NCBI GenBank assembly: GCA_946807835.1
Contig: OX327697.1
Coordinates: forward strand, 19,850,001-19,914,000
Length of the DNA stretch: 64,000 nt
Reading direction: 5' to 3'
Source: Ailanthus altissimus
Lineage: Eukaryota > Streptophyta > Magnoliopsida > Sapindales > Simaroubaceae
Shown in pieces: positions 24,907 to 37,099 of this stretch; the stretch's first letter is position 1; each line of letters starts with the position of its first letter. The notes beneath the pieces were generated by a model. The model did not search any database. It was not told the DNA's origin and saw only the letters and a list, made by a program, of their open reading frames with translations. The position numbers and the translations under genes were made by a program.

Positions 24907-26130
24907 TTGATGGAGATAACTACTTCTAACAATTGGATGGCATCGTATATCAACTACCTTAAAGATAAGAATCTTACTATTGATGAAAAGATAAAAAAGA
25001 AGCTACAAAGTAAATTTGAAAGGTTTACCAACATAGATGACCAATTATACAGAAGATCCTTCTCTAGGGTCAATATCAGATGTATATCTTTGGATGATGA
25101 AAGGAAAATATTTAGTGATATTCATGAATGGATGCGTAAGAATTATTATAACGGAGGGATCCTCGTATACAAAACCATGTATCAGGGATACTTCTGGCCC
25201 TCAATCAAAAGAGATGTCTTCAAATTTGTAAAGAGGAGTAAAAAGTGCCAAAAATATGCCACCTTTATCCATCTACTAGTAGGGGACCTAAATACAATTT
25301 CTAGCCTCTAACCCTTTACAGTGAGGAATGAACATCGCGAGGCCTCTTCTTTTTGTAACTGGAGGAAAATAATTTGTCCTTATTATAGACTACTTCATAA
25401 AGTGGGTATAAGTCAAAACTTACAACAACATTATTAAAGTGAAAGTGAAGAAATTCATTTGTCAAAACATAATTACCAAATTCGAGATGCCATAGGTCTT
25501 GGTATCCGACAATGAGAAGTAATTTTTTAGCTTTATAGTTTTTTTCCTCTACAATAAATTCAAGATCCAACTATAGTTTTCTTTTTGCAGCTACCCCTAA
25601 GGCAATGGGCAAGCAAAAATAACCAATTGTACTATTTGTACTATATTGAGGAAGCTTTTGGAATGAAAATAGGGTAAATGGATTACGAAACTTTCAGAAG
25701 TCCTATGAGCTTATAGAATAATAACAAAATAGGTCAACGATGACTTTACCTTACTAGTGTACAAAATGGAAGTTGTATTTCTCATGGAAGCTTTCACCTC
25801 TACCTTGAGAATAAAGAAAGTTCAACTAGAGCTGAATAATGAGGCATTATCACTGGCTAAAGACTTGATAGAAGAGGTTCAGGACATTATATCTATTCAC
25901 TTTGAAGTTTACAAGAAATAAATAAAGAAACATTGTAAGACCAAGATTCGAAAAAGATAAATTAACCAAGGTGACCTAGACCTATGAGAAGCTCTCAATA
26001 TCAATAATGAACAGACTGTGGAATATGGCGAAGACATGAGAAAATCCATACAAGTTCATCAAGAAACTAAATTGAGGAGCCTTCATGTTACAAGATATAG
26101 TAGGAAATATCATCCTAACACCATAGAATA
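24907..26130 (+). pseudogene. Tat element integrase
   Basis: The frame at 24907-25311 (134 codons) holds the zinc-binding domain: LYRRSFSRVNIRCI at residues 48-60, then DIHEWMRKNYYNGG and GYFWPSI, ending SKKCQ. Of the HHCC ligands only His73 and Cys114 are visible; the second His is Tyr and the first Cys is Ser. The catalytic core follows out of frame: VTGGK and IDYFIKWV (about 25355-25405, first Asp), LVSDNEK (about 25500-25520, second Asp) and NGQAKITN (25606-25629), where the expected catalytic Glu is Lys. C-terminal sequence resembling the Tat integrase tail runs to about 26120. The enzyme would join cDNA to the genome; this copy is dead. Confidence 0.75.
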
Positions 26131-26219
26131 TCTTGAAATTCAAAAAGTGCTATTTATAAACATTTAGTTTTAATTTCATCACAGTTCAATAAAGTTAACT
26201 ATTTTAGTTTCAAATTTCG

Positions 26220-28040
26220 TGAGCATCAATACTCTTTCTTCGAAAGGAAAACACCTTTATAGGATTTTGCTTCTCTTAGAATAAGATAACATTAGGGAGA
26301 ATCCCTTCGAAGAAAACCATTCTGTAGATACTATAATGGCCTTATATCCAATTCCACATAATGGATCTTATGGATATAAAGATCCCTTGGAAGTAATCAT
26401 TCTGCAAAAATGGGAATGATCTTCCACCCCTAAAGTCAATTATGTGAATACGAGAATCGCTGAAAGAAAACTATTTTATAGATACAAGAATGACCTTCCA
26501 TTTAATTTCACATAATGGATCCCGTAGAAGTCACCATTCTACAGAAACGGGAATAGTCTTCAACACCAAAGTCAATTTTATGATGGCCTTTCATCTAGTT
26601 TTATATAACGGATCTTGTGGATATTAAGATCCTATAGAAGTAACCATTTAATAGAAAGTGGAATAGTCTTTCTCCCCAAAGTTAATTCTTTAATGGTCTT
26701 CCATCTAATTTCACATAGTGGATCTTATAGATACTAGAATCTCGTGAAATAATCTACTTTATGAAAATAAGCATGATTTTTACCCCAAAATCATCAAAAG
26801 AAATCCTGTGGACATGAGGATTCAATTGAAGGAAAACCATTTTATAAAATATGAGTGGACTGCTAACCAAACTACAAATAACATGTTCTATAAAGACAAG
26901 GATTCTTAAATATGAGAATGGTCTTCCATCTAATTTCACATAACAGATCGTGTAGATACAAAGATCTCATAAAAGTAACTATTATACGAAAGAATGGTCT
27001 TTAACCATTAAAGTCGATTATGTAAATATGAGAATTGTGGAAAATAGACCATTATATGGATATGATAATGGCATTCCATCCAATTTAACATAATAGATCT
27101 CATAAAGTAACCATTCTAAAAAAATAAGAATAGTCATCCACTACAAAGTCAATTTGATGATGACATTCCATCCAGTTTCATATAACAGATCTTGTAGATA
27201 TTAGGATCCTGTAGAAGTAACCATTTAATAAAAAGTGGAATGGTCTTCCTCCCCAAAGTTAATTTTCTTTTAGTCTTCCATCTAACTTCACATAATGGAT
27301 TCTATGGATATGAGGATCTCGTGAAAGAATCTATTTTATAGAAATAAGCATGATTTTCACCCTAAAATCATCAAAAGCAATCATATAGACATGAGGATTC
27401 AATTGGAGGAAAACTATTTTATGAAATGTGAGTAGATTGCTAACCAAACTACAAATAACATGTCCTATAGAGACAAGGACTTTGGACAAACCAACAAAAG
27501 TTAAGTAACATGTCTTATAGATATGAGGATCTTTCAAAGGTAAGCCACTCTGCAATTATGAAGATGAATTCCTATCCAGATTCAGGCACTGGATCTTGTG
27601 GATACAAGATCTTGGAAATATTGTAAAGTAATAAGAATCACCTTTCCACCCAAATTCAAAAATCAGATCCTATATGAGAAGAATCTCCAAAATTACCATT
27701 AAACTCATCAATCTTATAGATACGAGGATCCTTAAAAGTAGACATTTTGTAAAGTAAATGGTGCCCTTCCATTAAGACTGACTTTGTACAAAAATACAAG
27801 CGGATATACCTTTCTAGAAATACTAGGATGACCCTTTCCCATATTTAAACTACCATCTAAACTAAAAAGCATAATAATAAGACTTCTTTTAACAAGAAAA
27901 AAATACCTCATTCTTACAAAAAGCATATAGCACCATTCAAGAAGACAAGATCTCAAACTTTTTTTGTTAAGAATGAAACTCCTTATTCTTATAAAAAGCA
28001 TAAAAACATTATTTAAGGAACAAAACTACATCTAGAAATA
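26220..28040 (+). repeat. Tat 3' region with about 580-bp tandem repeat and shorter nested repeats
   Basis: A large unit is repeated head to tail: about 26337-26917 and about 26918-27490, offset 577-581 bp. Both contain CCACATAATGGATCT-like, GAAGTAACCATT-like and CCCCAAAGTTAATT-like phrases in the same order. Inside each unit, variants of GGATCTTGTGGATA followed by GAAGTAACCATTY and GGAATGGTCTTCC recur several times, so the unit itself arose by shorter duplications. Non-coding tandem arrays between pol and the 3' LTR are known in Tat-lineage elements and can seed satellite DNA. Confidence 0.75.
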
Positions 28041-28159
28041 GAACACATACTTACAACATAAGTAATATGCGGCTCAAACAAGGAAAAAAAAACACCTTCA
28101 TAAAGAAAAAGGAAGTATTTTTTTATTATAATAAAATTTCACTTAGAAAGTACATAAGA

Positions 28160-28690
28160 TTCAAAAATTATAAAAAAGGTGTCAAGCAAAATCATCCGAT
28201 CTCTTCAATGGAAACTCTACCACATTAGGATCTACCTTTAAAGCACCCTCTCCATTCGAGTTTTAATTAATCCAGCCAATGGATCATCCTCAAAGTGGTT
28301 CATAGACCAACCCTTGTAAACCCTATACACTACATTAAAATCGCTTGGAAACTCACTTTACACAGTTGGATCATGGCCAGAATGAAAACCACATAAGTAG
28401 ACGCCACACATACTTCATGGTTAAAAACTTCCTTGGTTGTACCCAGCTTCTTCTTTCACAAATTATCAGAAGCTTCCATTTGTGCCTCGACGTTAATAAC
28501 AACTTGTTGAAATCTCTTCAAGTTAACTCGGAGTTCACATGCCACCTACACCAGTCCAGATGCACGTGCTTTAGTAGACTTTAACAAGTTTTCTCCTACC
28601 ACTGCATAATTAGTAGCCAATCTCAGCTCGGTATATTTATTCATCAATTCCACATTCGCTGCTGAGAGTTGCTCCTAGAGTTGACATATG
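28160..28690 (-). pseudogene. Tat antisense ORF, C-terminal part
   Basis: Read on the minus strand, the sequence from 28690 leftward encodes a coiled-coil-like stretch (SAANVELMNKYTELRLATNY, then VVGENLLKS and KARAS) with scattered stops. It continues the coiled-coil frame at 54190-54700 once the Athila insertion (28696-54183) is removed. Tat/Retand elements often carry such an extra antisense ORF between pol and the 3' LTR. The C-terminus is near 28170. Confidence 0.65.
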
Positions 28691-28695
28691 GTGCT

Positions 28696-30158
28696 TGATA
28701 GGTTTTTATCTCCTTAAACTTAATATTTGTTCATTTAAATTTAAATATTTTTCTTTTTATGCATATTATGGTTAATTTATAAGTTTAAAGATATTTGGCA
28801 AAAGACAAATTAAAATCGAATGAAAAAAGAGCCACAAAAAAACCAAATTAAAAGTCAGCTCTGCGACCCCAAAAGGGAGTGTCGTAATGCCTACAGTAGA
28901 AAAAATAGATCCTAAAATATAGAACATGAGTACTGTGGCACCAATATGCCAAGGCCGTAATGTTAGAACATTAAAAATGCCGCTCAAAGTCAAAATTTGA
29001 GTGTCGTGGCACCCAAGACCCTGTGCCATAGCACTGATGCAACCTTAAGATTAATCAAGAAACCAAAAGTTGAGCACCATTGTGTTATAATGGCGACACC
29101 TCAAAGATGTAACAAAAACTGAGCCAACACTATAGCGCTGGGTAATCTGGGTCATGGCACTAGGGCAAATTCTAGAAAATTCTGACTTGCCTTGAATAGA
29201 AAGGATACCATAATTTGGAGCTATAAACCTTAAATAAAAGCCTTATAAGCTAAAATTAGATACATTAGAAAAGAGCACAAAAGAGAACAAGTTTTGTGGA
29301 GTTTAGAACTAGTTTTAAAGATTGAAGAGGGGACCTTTTGCAGTAGATTCAAGGCACTATTTTTTGTATCCTTTTTTTTACTGTTGTATTTTGTTAAATC
29401 TTCATGATGTTGATTATGTGTTTTAAAATTTCTTTATTACAATGAGCTAAGTTTTTAGTATCAAGATTACAACTTTGAACCTGCTATGTAATTGAATTCA
29501 GTTCTTTCTCTTATTTTAGAAAATCAATTGTGGATTGTTTTATTTATCTTGCCTGTAATGCTTTCTAATTACTTGATCACTAATTTAATTATTTTAAGAA
29601 CCATAATAAAAGGTGGAAGAGTGGATTATGTGTTGTGCCTTGGATAAACTGATGTATGATCATAGTATGACAACTATAAGTTCTATATAAGGTAAGAATT
29701 TACTTATATGGCATACATGGTATTATAAACCTACTAATAATGAATTCACATTTATTTAATTATAATAAGAATATAGGTAATTGTTATGATAAGATAGATT
29801 CACTTGACCATGAGAAGAGACTAGTAAAAGATATTAAAGTTTAACCAACAATCCATATTGATGGAATAAATTAAGAAAATATTGATTTAATCAAGTAAAG
29901 TATCGAAGGCTAATTGTAATCTTAGGTTTAATTTATCTAATAATCTATACTTGTTTGCTTTGTCATCTTTTATGTTAATTTCTGTATATTTAGTTTAGAT
30001 TAATTCACTTGCTTTCTAATTGTCTAAATAAAAGTAAGAAGATATAAATTTAGTGCTTTGCAAGAATAGAATAAAATTTTCTCATAGGAATGACACTTTA
30101 CTCATTGTTTATTACATGTTTACAATAATGTGCACTTGCACTTTAATAACCCGCGACA
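28696..30158 (+). mobile_element. Athila 5' LTR
   Basis: This is a 1463-bp LTR starting TGATAGGTTTTTATC and ending CCCGCGACA. It lies 5' of a gag-pol of Athila type and is followed after 6 bp by the Athila primer binding site. It is similar along its length to the interrupted 3' LTR (41513-54183). The preceding 5 bp gtgct (28691-28695) pair with atgct at 54184-54188 as the target duplication. A patch at about 28855-29170 is rich in GC words (GGCACC, GCGCTGGG, ATGGCGAC). Confidence 0.85.
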
Positions 30159-30164
30159 AAGTTT

Positions 30165-30182
30165 TGGCACCATTGCCAGAGA
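30165..30182 (+). other. Athila primer binding site
   Basis: TGGCACCATTGCCAGAGA differs by a few transitions from the TGGCGCCGTTGCCGGGGA site that is typical of Athila and related plant gypsy elements. It primes minus-strand cDNA synthesis from a tRNA. It lies 6 bp after the LTR end. Confidence 0.85.
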
Positions 30183-30289
30183 ATTTGATATCTATCTTTG
30201 TTAATAATTTTTCTTTTTATTTTTATTTTTATTCTATAATTATTCAACAGTTTATGTGATATTTAAAAAATGTCAACTTAACTACTTTT

Positions 30290-31560
30290 GATTCGGAGAT
30301 CAAGAAAATATTAAGAAGAATATGCCAAGAATGGAACCAACCTTTACAAGTAGACAATATGGCTGACCAAATTTAGAACCCAGCTAAAGAACAAAGATCC
30401 TTAAGGGACTATGCAGTACCCTTGGTTGATGGCATTCACTCCAGCATACACAGACAAAAAATTAATACCAATAACTTCGAGATCAAGCCTAGCACAATTC
30501 AAATGCTAAAGGACTCTATACGGGCTACTGAACAACGATCCTAATGAGCATATTATAAATTTCCTAGAGATTTGTAATACTTTCAAGTATAATGGAGTCT
30601 CTGATGATGCCATAAAACTGTAAAAATAATAAAGATGTAGAATGATATAATATCATTTATGCAGTATGATTCAGAATCTTTGTATAAAGCATGAGAGCAA
30701 TTCAAAGGCATACTAAAAAACTGTCCACATCATGGGATCCCAAAATAATTGTTAGTTCAGACATTTTACAACGAATTAGTGGTCACCTACGAACATAGTA
30801 GATGCAATATTAGAAGAAGCTTTAATGAACAAGTCAACTAATAAAGTATAATACATATTTGAGGAGATGACATCCAATAGCTACCAATGGTTAGCAGAAA
30901 GAGTTACCCTAATAAAAATTATAGATGTTCAAGATATAGAAGCACTTACCGCATTGACCACTGAAGTCAACTTATTATAAAATAAAATAAAAACTTTTGA
31001 TGCCATTAGGGTAAATGCAGTGAAGAATCAACCTATCACTGGTGATTTTTATGGAGACGACCACTTAAAGGACCAATGTATGAAAACTACATAGTATGTT
31101 AGGAACTTCAACAGATAACAGAATAATCCTTACTCATATTTCTACAATCTAGGTAGAGAAATCATTTGAATTTCTTATGAAACAACAATTAGGGACAACT
31201 TTCAAAGCCAATCAAGCAAAAGATTCACTCATACAGAGTCAAGTTAATCTCTTATAAAGCTAAGCCAAATCATTATGAACTTTGGAAACTCAAACCAATC
31301 AATTGGTCACATAGATTAATAATCATCCACAAGAATTATTGTTGAGCAATACATAAATCAACCCGAGGGGAGATAAGGAATAGTGCAAGTTAATCACCTA
31401 AAGAAGCAGAAGAGAATTGTAAGTTAGTGTAGAAAAAGCCCAACCACAGAAACACTATGTTCAAAATAACAACTAGATAGCAAAAACTAAAATTATAGAA
31501 AAAAGAGGAAAAATAGTGCAAAAAGATAGCTTAAGCTTGTACAATCCTCCATTACCATTT
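30290..31560 (+). pseudogene. Athila gag remnant
   Basis: Recognisable gag segments in order: FLEICNTFKYNGVSDDAIKL (about 30560-30622), then an ESLYKA-type stretch, CPHHG and DAILEEALMNKSTNK near 30805-30845, and a C-terminal NPRGDKE/CKLIT region (about 31350-31410). This matches Athila gag, which forms the particle that packages element RNA. Stops and frame changes occur throughout. Confidence 0.75.
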
Positions 31561-32590
31561 CCATAACTCTTTTAGAAGTAGAAACTTGATAAGCAGTTTT
31601 TCAAATTTTTAGAAGTCTTTAATAAACTGCATATCAATATATCATTTGCTGATGCACTAGAGCAGATGCTTAGTTACGTAAAATTTATAAAGGATATTTT
31701 GTCAAAGAAGAGAAGACTTAAAGAATTCAAAACAATGGCTTTGATAGAAGAGTGCAATGTTATTTTGTAAATGAACTTGCCTCCAAAACTCAAGGATCCA
31801 GGGAGATTCATCATTCTATGTACAATCAGAAACTAGTGCTTTGGTAAAGCTCTATGTGACTTAGGGGCCAACATAAATTTGACATTGCTATCAACTTATA
31901 AGAAGTTAGGTTTAAGGGAAGAAAAGCCAACAAATGTCACCTTGTAATTAGTAGATTGATCACTCATTTATCCAATAGGCATAACTGAGGATGTGCTGAA
32001 TATGGAAGAAGATCATAAGATTCTCATCATCTTGGCAGACCATTCTTAGCCACAGGAAAAACATTAATTGATGTGCAAAAGAGAGAACTCACAATGAAAG
32101 TTAAAGACCATTAAGTGACATAAAATGTGTTCAAAGCTATAAAGTTACCAAACGAAGCAGAAGAATGTTACAACATTGATATTATAGATAAAAAAGTCCA
32201 ATTTTTTTTTTTCTTGCTTAAAATGTTATTACTGACTCACTAGATGATGCTGTCACCAATAGAGATAATATAAAGAATCAAGAAGCACATGAATATTTGA
32301 AGGTTTTGAATGTCTCCCCACGCTATGATGGGGCAAAGTAAGGTTTGAGAGAGACCAACAAATATAGAGGCTAGCATTAAGCCTTCAATTGAAGAACCAC
32401 AATTGTTGGAGCTCAAACCTTTGCTAAGCCATTTACAGTATGCATTCTTAGGAAATTATTCTACTCTCCTTGTAATAATATTTGTAACCCTTGATGATAT
32501 ACAGGAAGAGAAATTGCTAAAGTGATGAGGAAAAATAAAAAAGTATTGGGGTGGACCCTAGCCGATATTAGAGATATTAGCCCTTCATAT
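31560..32590 (+). pseudogene. Athila protease and RT N-terminal remnant
   Basis: A linker with FKFLEVFNKLHIN-like sequence (about 31595-31640) precedes the protease: PPKLKDPGRFI, then ALCDLGANINL with the DLG active site at 31858-31866, then YKKLGL. RT lead-in follows: YAFLGNYSTLLVII (about 32438-32480), NKKVLGWTLADIRDISPS ending near 32590. At that point the RT homology stops abruptly and gag-type sequence begins. Confidence 0.75.
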
Positions 32591-32985
32591 GGAAACCAAC
32601 TCGAAAGTGCATTACAAGGCTATCACACTTAGAAGTGGTAAGAATTGGAAGCCGTTAGGGTAAAAGAGGTGAAGAGAAAGAGAAAGAGGTAGCAGCAGAA
32701 ACACCAATAGTGAATTTGAAGCCTATTTTCATTTTCTTTTTAGACAACCCTCCTATCCTTGCTGCCCCATTATCATTTCCCAACAGCTTCAAAAGAAAAA
32801 ATTGGGATAAACATTTCTCAAAATTCCTTGAGATCTTCAAGAAAATTCATATAAATATTCCTTTTGTGGATACTTTAGAGCAAATGTCAAATTATGTGAA
32901 GTTTATGAAGGAGATGATTTCAAAGAAAAGAAAGTTGGAGAATTATGAAATGGTGAAGCTTATGGAAGAATATAGTGCAATTTCT
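32590..32985 (+). pseudogene. Displaced second copy of the Athila gag C-terminus within RT
   Basis: From about 32592 the sequence reads KVHYKAITLRSGKNW, the standard Athila gag C-terminal motif. It continues in an open frame (32710-32997) with FSKFLEIFKKIHINIPF and MISKKRKLENYEMVKLMEEYS. This is the same domain already present at 31595-31760, so the element carries it twice. The second copy sits exactly where the RT fingers/palm region should be. At about 32985 the sequence jumps back into RT (LTFVLKRCEETNLVLN). It has fewer stops than the first copy, so it may come from a younger source. Confidence 0.7.
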
Positions 32986-33800
32986 TCAACAGTCTAACAT
33001 TCGTGTTGAAGAGATGTGAGGAGACCAACTTGGTGTTGAATTTAGAGAAGCGCCACTTCATAATCAAATAAGGTATTGTTCCTAGCCGTCCAATTTTTTT
33101 CGAAGGAGACTAAGGTTAACCATGCAAAAATAGAGACAATCAAAAGTTACCACCCCTCACATTCACAAACATCAAGGGAGTTTAAAGTTTTCTTAGATAT
33201 GCAGGCTTCTATAAAAGATTTATAAAGGATTTCTCCAAGATCTCCAAACATTTTTTCAACCTATTAGAGAAATATATGTAATTTAAAATCAACGCCGAAT
33301 GAATTAAGGCTTTCAAAGTATTTAAGAATAAGCTCATTTCAGCCCTAATTATTATAGCACTAGATTATGACCTACGTTTTGAGTTAATTTGCAATGCCAG
33401 TGACATTGCAATAGAAGTATTCTTGGGCCAACAGAAGAACAAGGTTTTTCCTACTATTTACTATACTAGTAAAATCTTAGATGATGCACAAACTAACTAC
33501 ATAACTACTAAAAAGAGCTTCTAGTAGTTGTGTTTGCCTTCAATAAGTGTCATTCTTATCTCATTGGGGTTAAGGTGATAGTCTATACAAACTATTTCAC
33601 CATCAAGTACCTGATCACAAAAAAACATTTAAAACTAAGGCTAATTAAGTGGGTGTTATTATTACAAGAATTTCATTTAGAGTTTTGAGACAAAAAGCAC
33701 AAAAAATCAAATTGCAATCTCTTGCTTGGAAGTAGAATATCAAGGTGAAAATAAGATGATGATAAATGAATCCTTCCCCTAATGAGTCACTCTTAGCAGT
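32985..33800 (+). pseudogene. Athila RT C-terminal part and RNase H
   Basis: FVLKRCEETNLVLNLEKRHF (about 33003-33062) is the RT connection after the palm. FLRYAGFYKRFIKDFSKIS follows near 33193-33249. RNase H begins with ELICNASDIAIEVFLGQ (about 33381-33431), where the first catalytic Asp of the C-D-A-S-D motif is Asn, and continues with TIYYTSKILDDAQTNYITT (about 33453-33509). The RT YxDD box is absent because it falls in the replaced segment. Confidence 0.75.
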
Positions 33801-33829
33801 CCAACACCGTAATACACCATAGTATACTA

Positions 33830-34506
33830 GCTATGTCAACTACTTGGTAAGTGGCATTCCTCCAGATTTGAATTTTCATCAAAAAAAGAACTCACATGAT
33901 GTTAAATTCTACTATTGAGATAAGCCTTTCCTATTTAAACAATACGCTAATTAAATCATTTGAATATGCAATCTAAAAGAGGAATTTGAAGACATACTAT
34001 AACATTGCCATTCTTCAGAATATGACAGGCATTTTGGAGGTGAAAAGACGGCAACCAAAGTGCTATAATTCGAATTTTATTAACCTTCACTATTTAAATA
34101 TGCACATTTCTATGTCTCATGCTGTATTTGATGCTAAAAAGTGGGGAATATTTCAAAATAGCATGAGATCAGCATATAGAATATGTTTGAAGTTAAAATC
34201 ATCGATGTATAGGGGATAGACTTCATAAGGCCATTCATTTCATCACACAATAATAGATATATTTTAGTAACAATTGACTACGTCTCTAAGTAGGTGGAAG
34301 TTGTTGCTTACCAAAAAACGATTTAAAAGTGGTCCTAAGATTCATAAATAAGAATATCATCACCTGGTATAGCACCTAAGAACCATTATTAGTTATAGGG
34401 CTCACACTTCTACAGCAAGTACTTTTCAGACCTTTTATAGAAGTATGGGTCAAACATAAGATTGCCACATTACACCATCTGCAAATTAATGGGCAAGCTG
34501 AAGTGT
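33830..34506 (+). pseudogene. Athila integrase, first part
   Basis: Zinc-binding region: CHSSEYDRHFGGEKTATKVL (about 34009-34068, with a frame change) matches the Athila HHCC segment. The core follows with GIDFIRP (about 34216-34236) and ILVTIDYVSK (about 34262-34291), then NGQAEV at 34488-34505 with the catalytic Glu codon at 34500-34502. Solo LTR C inserted 4 bp after that codon. Stops are frequent. Confidence 0.7.
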
Positions 34507-35954
34507 TGATAAAGGCAAAATTGTCATATATTTTCTCATGTTTTTATTTTGATATTTTATTATTTTATGAGAATAGATGGCTATTTATGTACTTTATTGT
34601 TATTTATAAGGACTTGAATGAAATTTAAAGAAAGAATGCAAAAGGAGCGAAAATAGGGACTAAAATGCAAAGTTTTCAAAGTATGTGTCCATTGCCCCAG
34701 CACCACAAGGATTATAGCCCCAGCTCTGGAAAAGTGATCAAAATAAAAAAAAAGACCTGTTTAAGTCGCATCTGGCGCCCCAGCGCCATACCTTCATCGC
34801 GCCATCAACGAACCAGCGCCCCAGCGCTCATATCCCACCGCTCCAGTGGTGAAGCCTTTTTCATGCGTCGCCCCAGCGATAACTGCATAGTGCCCCAGCG
34901 GTAGCGCGAGTCCTAGTCCGACGAGAATTGAGATTTTCAAGCTCATATCAATCCCTATAAAAAGTCACTCGTTCCTAGCCTTCAAGAATCATCCAAGAAC
35001 AACCTAGAGCAATTCAAGAACACCAAAAATACAGAACACGAGTCTTGGATGGCAATAGGAGTTTAATTTAAGCAACTTTAGATAGAGATTCAAGGCGTTC
35101 TTCGATATCAATAGTATCTTAGACAGCGCAATCAAGAGCAATTCGACGTCTATATCGGTTTGCTATTGATTGTATCATGATTTATTGTTATTTTTACTGC
35201 TGTTCTTTTGTAGCCATGAGCTAAACTTATTTTCTATGGTTAATACTTGAACTCAATATGTGTGCTTAATTGTCATATCTTTGGAATATTTAATAAATTT
35301 AGTTCTTTGATAATCAAATTACTTTATCTTCATGCTTCAATATATCTGGCCAATATATGGTGAATGAGTTGGTAATATTATTGATAAACTCGGAAGAGGA
35401 ATCATAATATTTAGACCTAGATAATTTGATGCATGATTGTAGAGTAACATTCAATGTTGCATATGCAAGTTTCAATTTAGGATAGGAATATACCTAATTG
35501 GCATGTATGATCAATAAGACCTAATCTTAATGAGTCTTAATTTATTACAAATACTATGGGAATATAGGTATTTGATAAATTAAGGTATACTTGCATGACC
35601 TTGGAAGAGGCTTGTGAATACATTAGTGTCTTGATCAATAACAAAGACTAAGGGAGTTAAATATTAGAAGATTAATCATTAGAAAGCATATTGAGGGATA
35701 GTATTAATCCTAGGTTTTCTCTACATTGCTATCACATAATTCTCTTGCATTGTATTTTTGCCTTTATATTTTCTATATTCATTCTTAGATTTTTATTTAT
35801 CTGAATAATTATTAGGAATATATCATTTTAGTAATTGGTTAAAAAGAAGAAATTATCCCTGTGGATTCGACATCCGACTTATTTAGTCCCTTTATTACTT
35901 GCATACGATAGTGTATACTTGCACTTAATTTTATGATATAAAAATATCGCATCA
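34507..35954 (+). mobile_element. Solo LTR C, TGATAA family
   Basis: This is a 1448-bp LTR from TGATAAAGGC to ATCGCATCA with an exact 5-bp duplication, agtgt (34502-34506 and 35955-35959). It is the closest relative of LTR B, with the same length, orientation and TATA region (CCTATAAAAAG, about 34952). Its U3 GC patch (about 34690-34915) differs from that of B by indels, with variants of GCGCCCCAGCGC. No internal sequence of its own is attached; both flanks are Athila integrase. Confidence 0.92.
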
Positions 35955-36580
35955 AGTGTCATATAGAAAAGTAAAGCAAATTGCAGAGAAGAAGATCAAA
36001 CCAAGCCAAATGAATCGGCAATATACTTAGATAATGTACTTTGGCAAAGCATGTCGTCTGCCGATCGAGCTAGAAGAAAAATCTTATTGAGCCATCAAAG
36101 TACTAAATTTTGACTTGCAAACGGCCGGTGAAAAATAAATGTTACAGTTTAACGAAATGGATGAATTTCTTTTACAAGCATATGGAAACACCAAGCTATA
36201 CAAGGAAAAGACAAAGAGATGGCATGACAAGAAAATAGTACAACTCTCATTTGAACCCGAGATAACGGATGCTATTATTCAATTCCCAATTCAAGTTATT
36301 TCCAAGAAAGCTAAAGTCAAGATGGTTCAGTCCATTTAGAGTTATTAAAGTATACCCTATTTAACAATAGAGTTAGAAGAAGAATCATCTAAGAAAACAT
36401 TCAAGGTGAATGGCTAATGGCTCAATCATTATTAGAGAGGAGTGGTTGATTGCCAAAATCCTTAATCAACTTATCTAAGACTTAGTAAGCAAGCAAGAAG
36501 TAAAGTCGACAATTTTAAATTAAGCTCTTTTTGGGAGACAACCAAAGTAATATAATTTTTCTTTCTTTTAGTTCAAAAAA
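35955..36580 (+). pseudogene. Athila integrase, second part
   Basis: This continues the integrase after LTR C: YRKVKQIAEKKIKPS, then FGKACRLPIELEEKSY (about 36043-36090). An open stretch at 36139-36339 holds NTKLYKEKTKRWHDKKI, the hallmark Athila integrase C-terminal segment. A tail with FKVNG near 36400 precedes the end of pol. Confidence 0.75.
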
Positions 36581-36589
36581 AAGGAAGCC

Positions 36590-37090
36590 AATGCCATGAC
36601 TTCAGATCGCAGCGCTAAGGCGCTCATCCATGTCCAAGAAAAATCCCCAAGGAATTAAAATAGGGTCACGCGCTCTCAAAACTAAAGTCGCAGCACTCAA
36701 CCTTGAAAAAGTTATTTACTAAACCCAAAACTAAGTGCCATGGCGACATAAAGCCATAGTTGCAGCACCAACAAAAGGATTAATAGCCAAGCAAAGTTAA
36801 AAGCTCAGTGCCTACAAGCCAGTATCATAGCACTAACTCAATGCTAAAAATCTACCCTAAGGAAACATCTCAATGACCCAATGCCACCTATGGAGCACCA
36901 CGGAGCCCAAAAGTCAATAAACTCAGCTATAAGTCAGTAGCACAGCAGTGTGATGCTTAAAATTTAGTGCTGCAATGCTAACAACTAAAAACTCAACCTA
37001 TAATCTCCAAGCCTTAGCACTATGACGCTAAACCCTAACATTATAGCATCAATTTAAAATTCAGTTTAAAATTTTGAGATGTACACATTC
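36590..37090 (+). repeat. GC-word-rich patch downstream of Athila pol
   Basis: About 470 bp contain many scattered variants of AGCGCTAAGGCGCTC, GTGCCATGGCG, GCAGCACC and TGGAGCACCACGG in otherwise AT-rich DNA. The same vocabulary appears in the LTRs here and in the copia leader at 49440-49750. The stretch is not coding. Confidence 0.55.
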
Positions 37091-37099
37091 CCCCCACTT

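Noticed and set aside
26754..27555. Two similar minus-strand reading frames (26754-26939 and 27331-27555) as a duplicated small gene
   Set aside because: They are shadows of the 580-bp tandem repeat of the Tat 3' region; neither has a motif and the repeat is better explained as non-coding.
15240..35954. LTRs B and C (same orientation, about 19 kb apart) as the two ends of a single giant element
   Set aside because: Each has its own exact and different 5-bp target duplication (atcat and agtgt), and each sits in a different host element (MULE-2 and Athila integrase).
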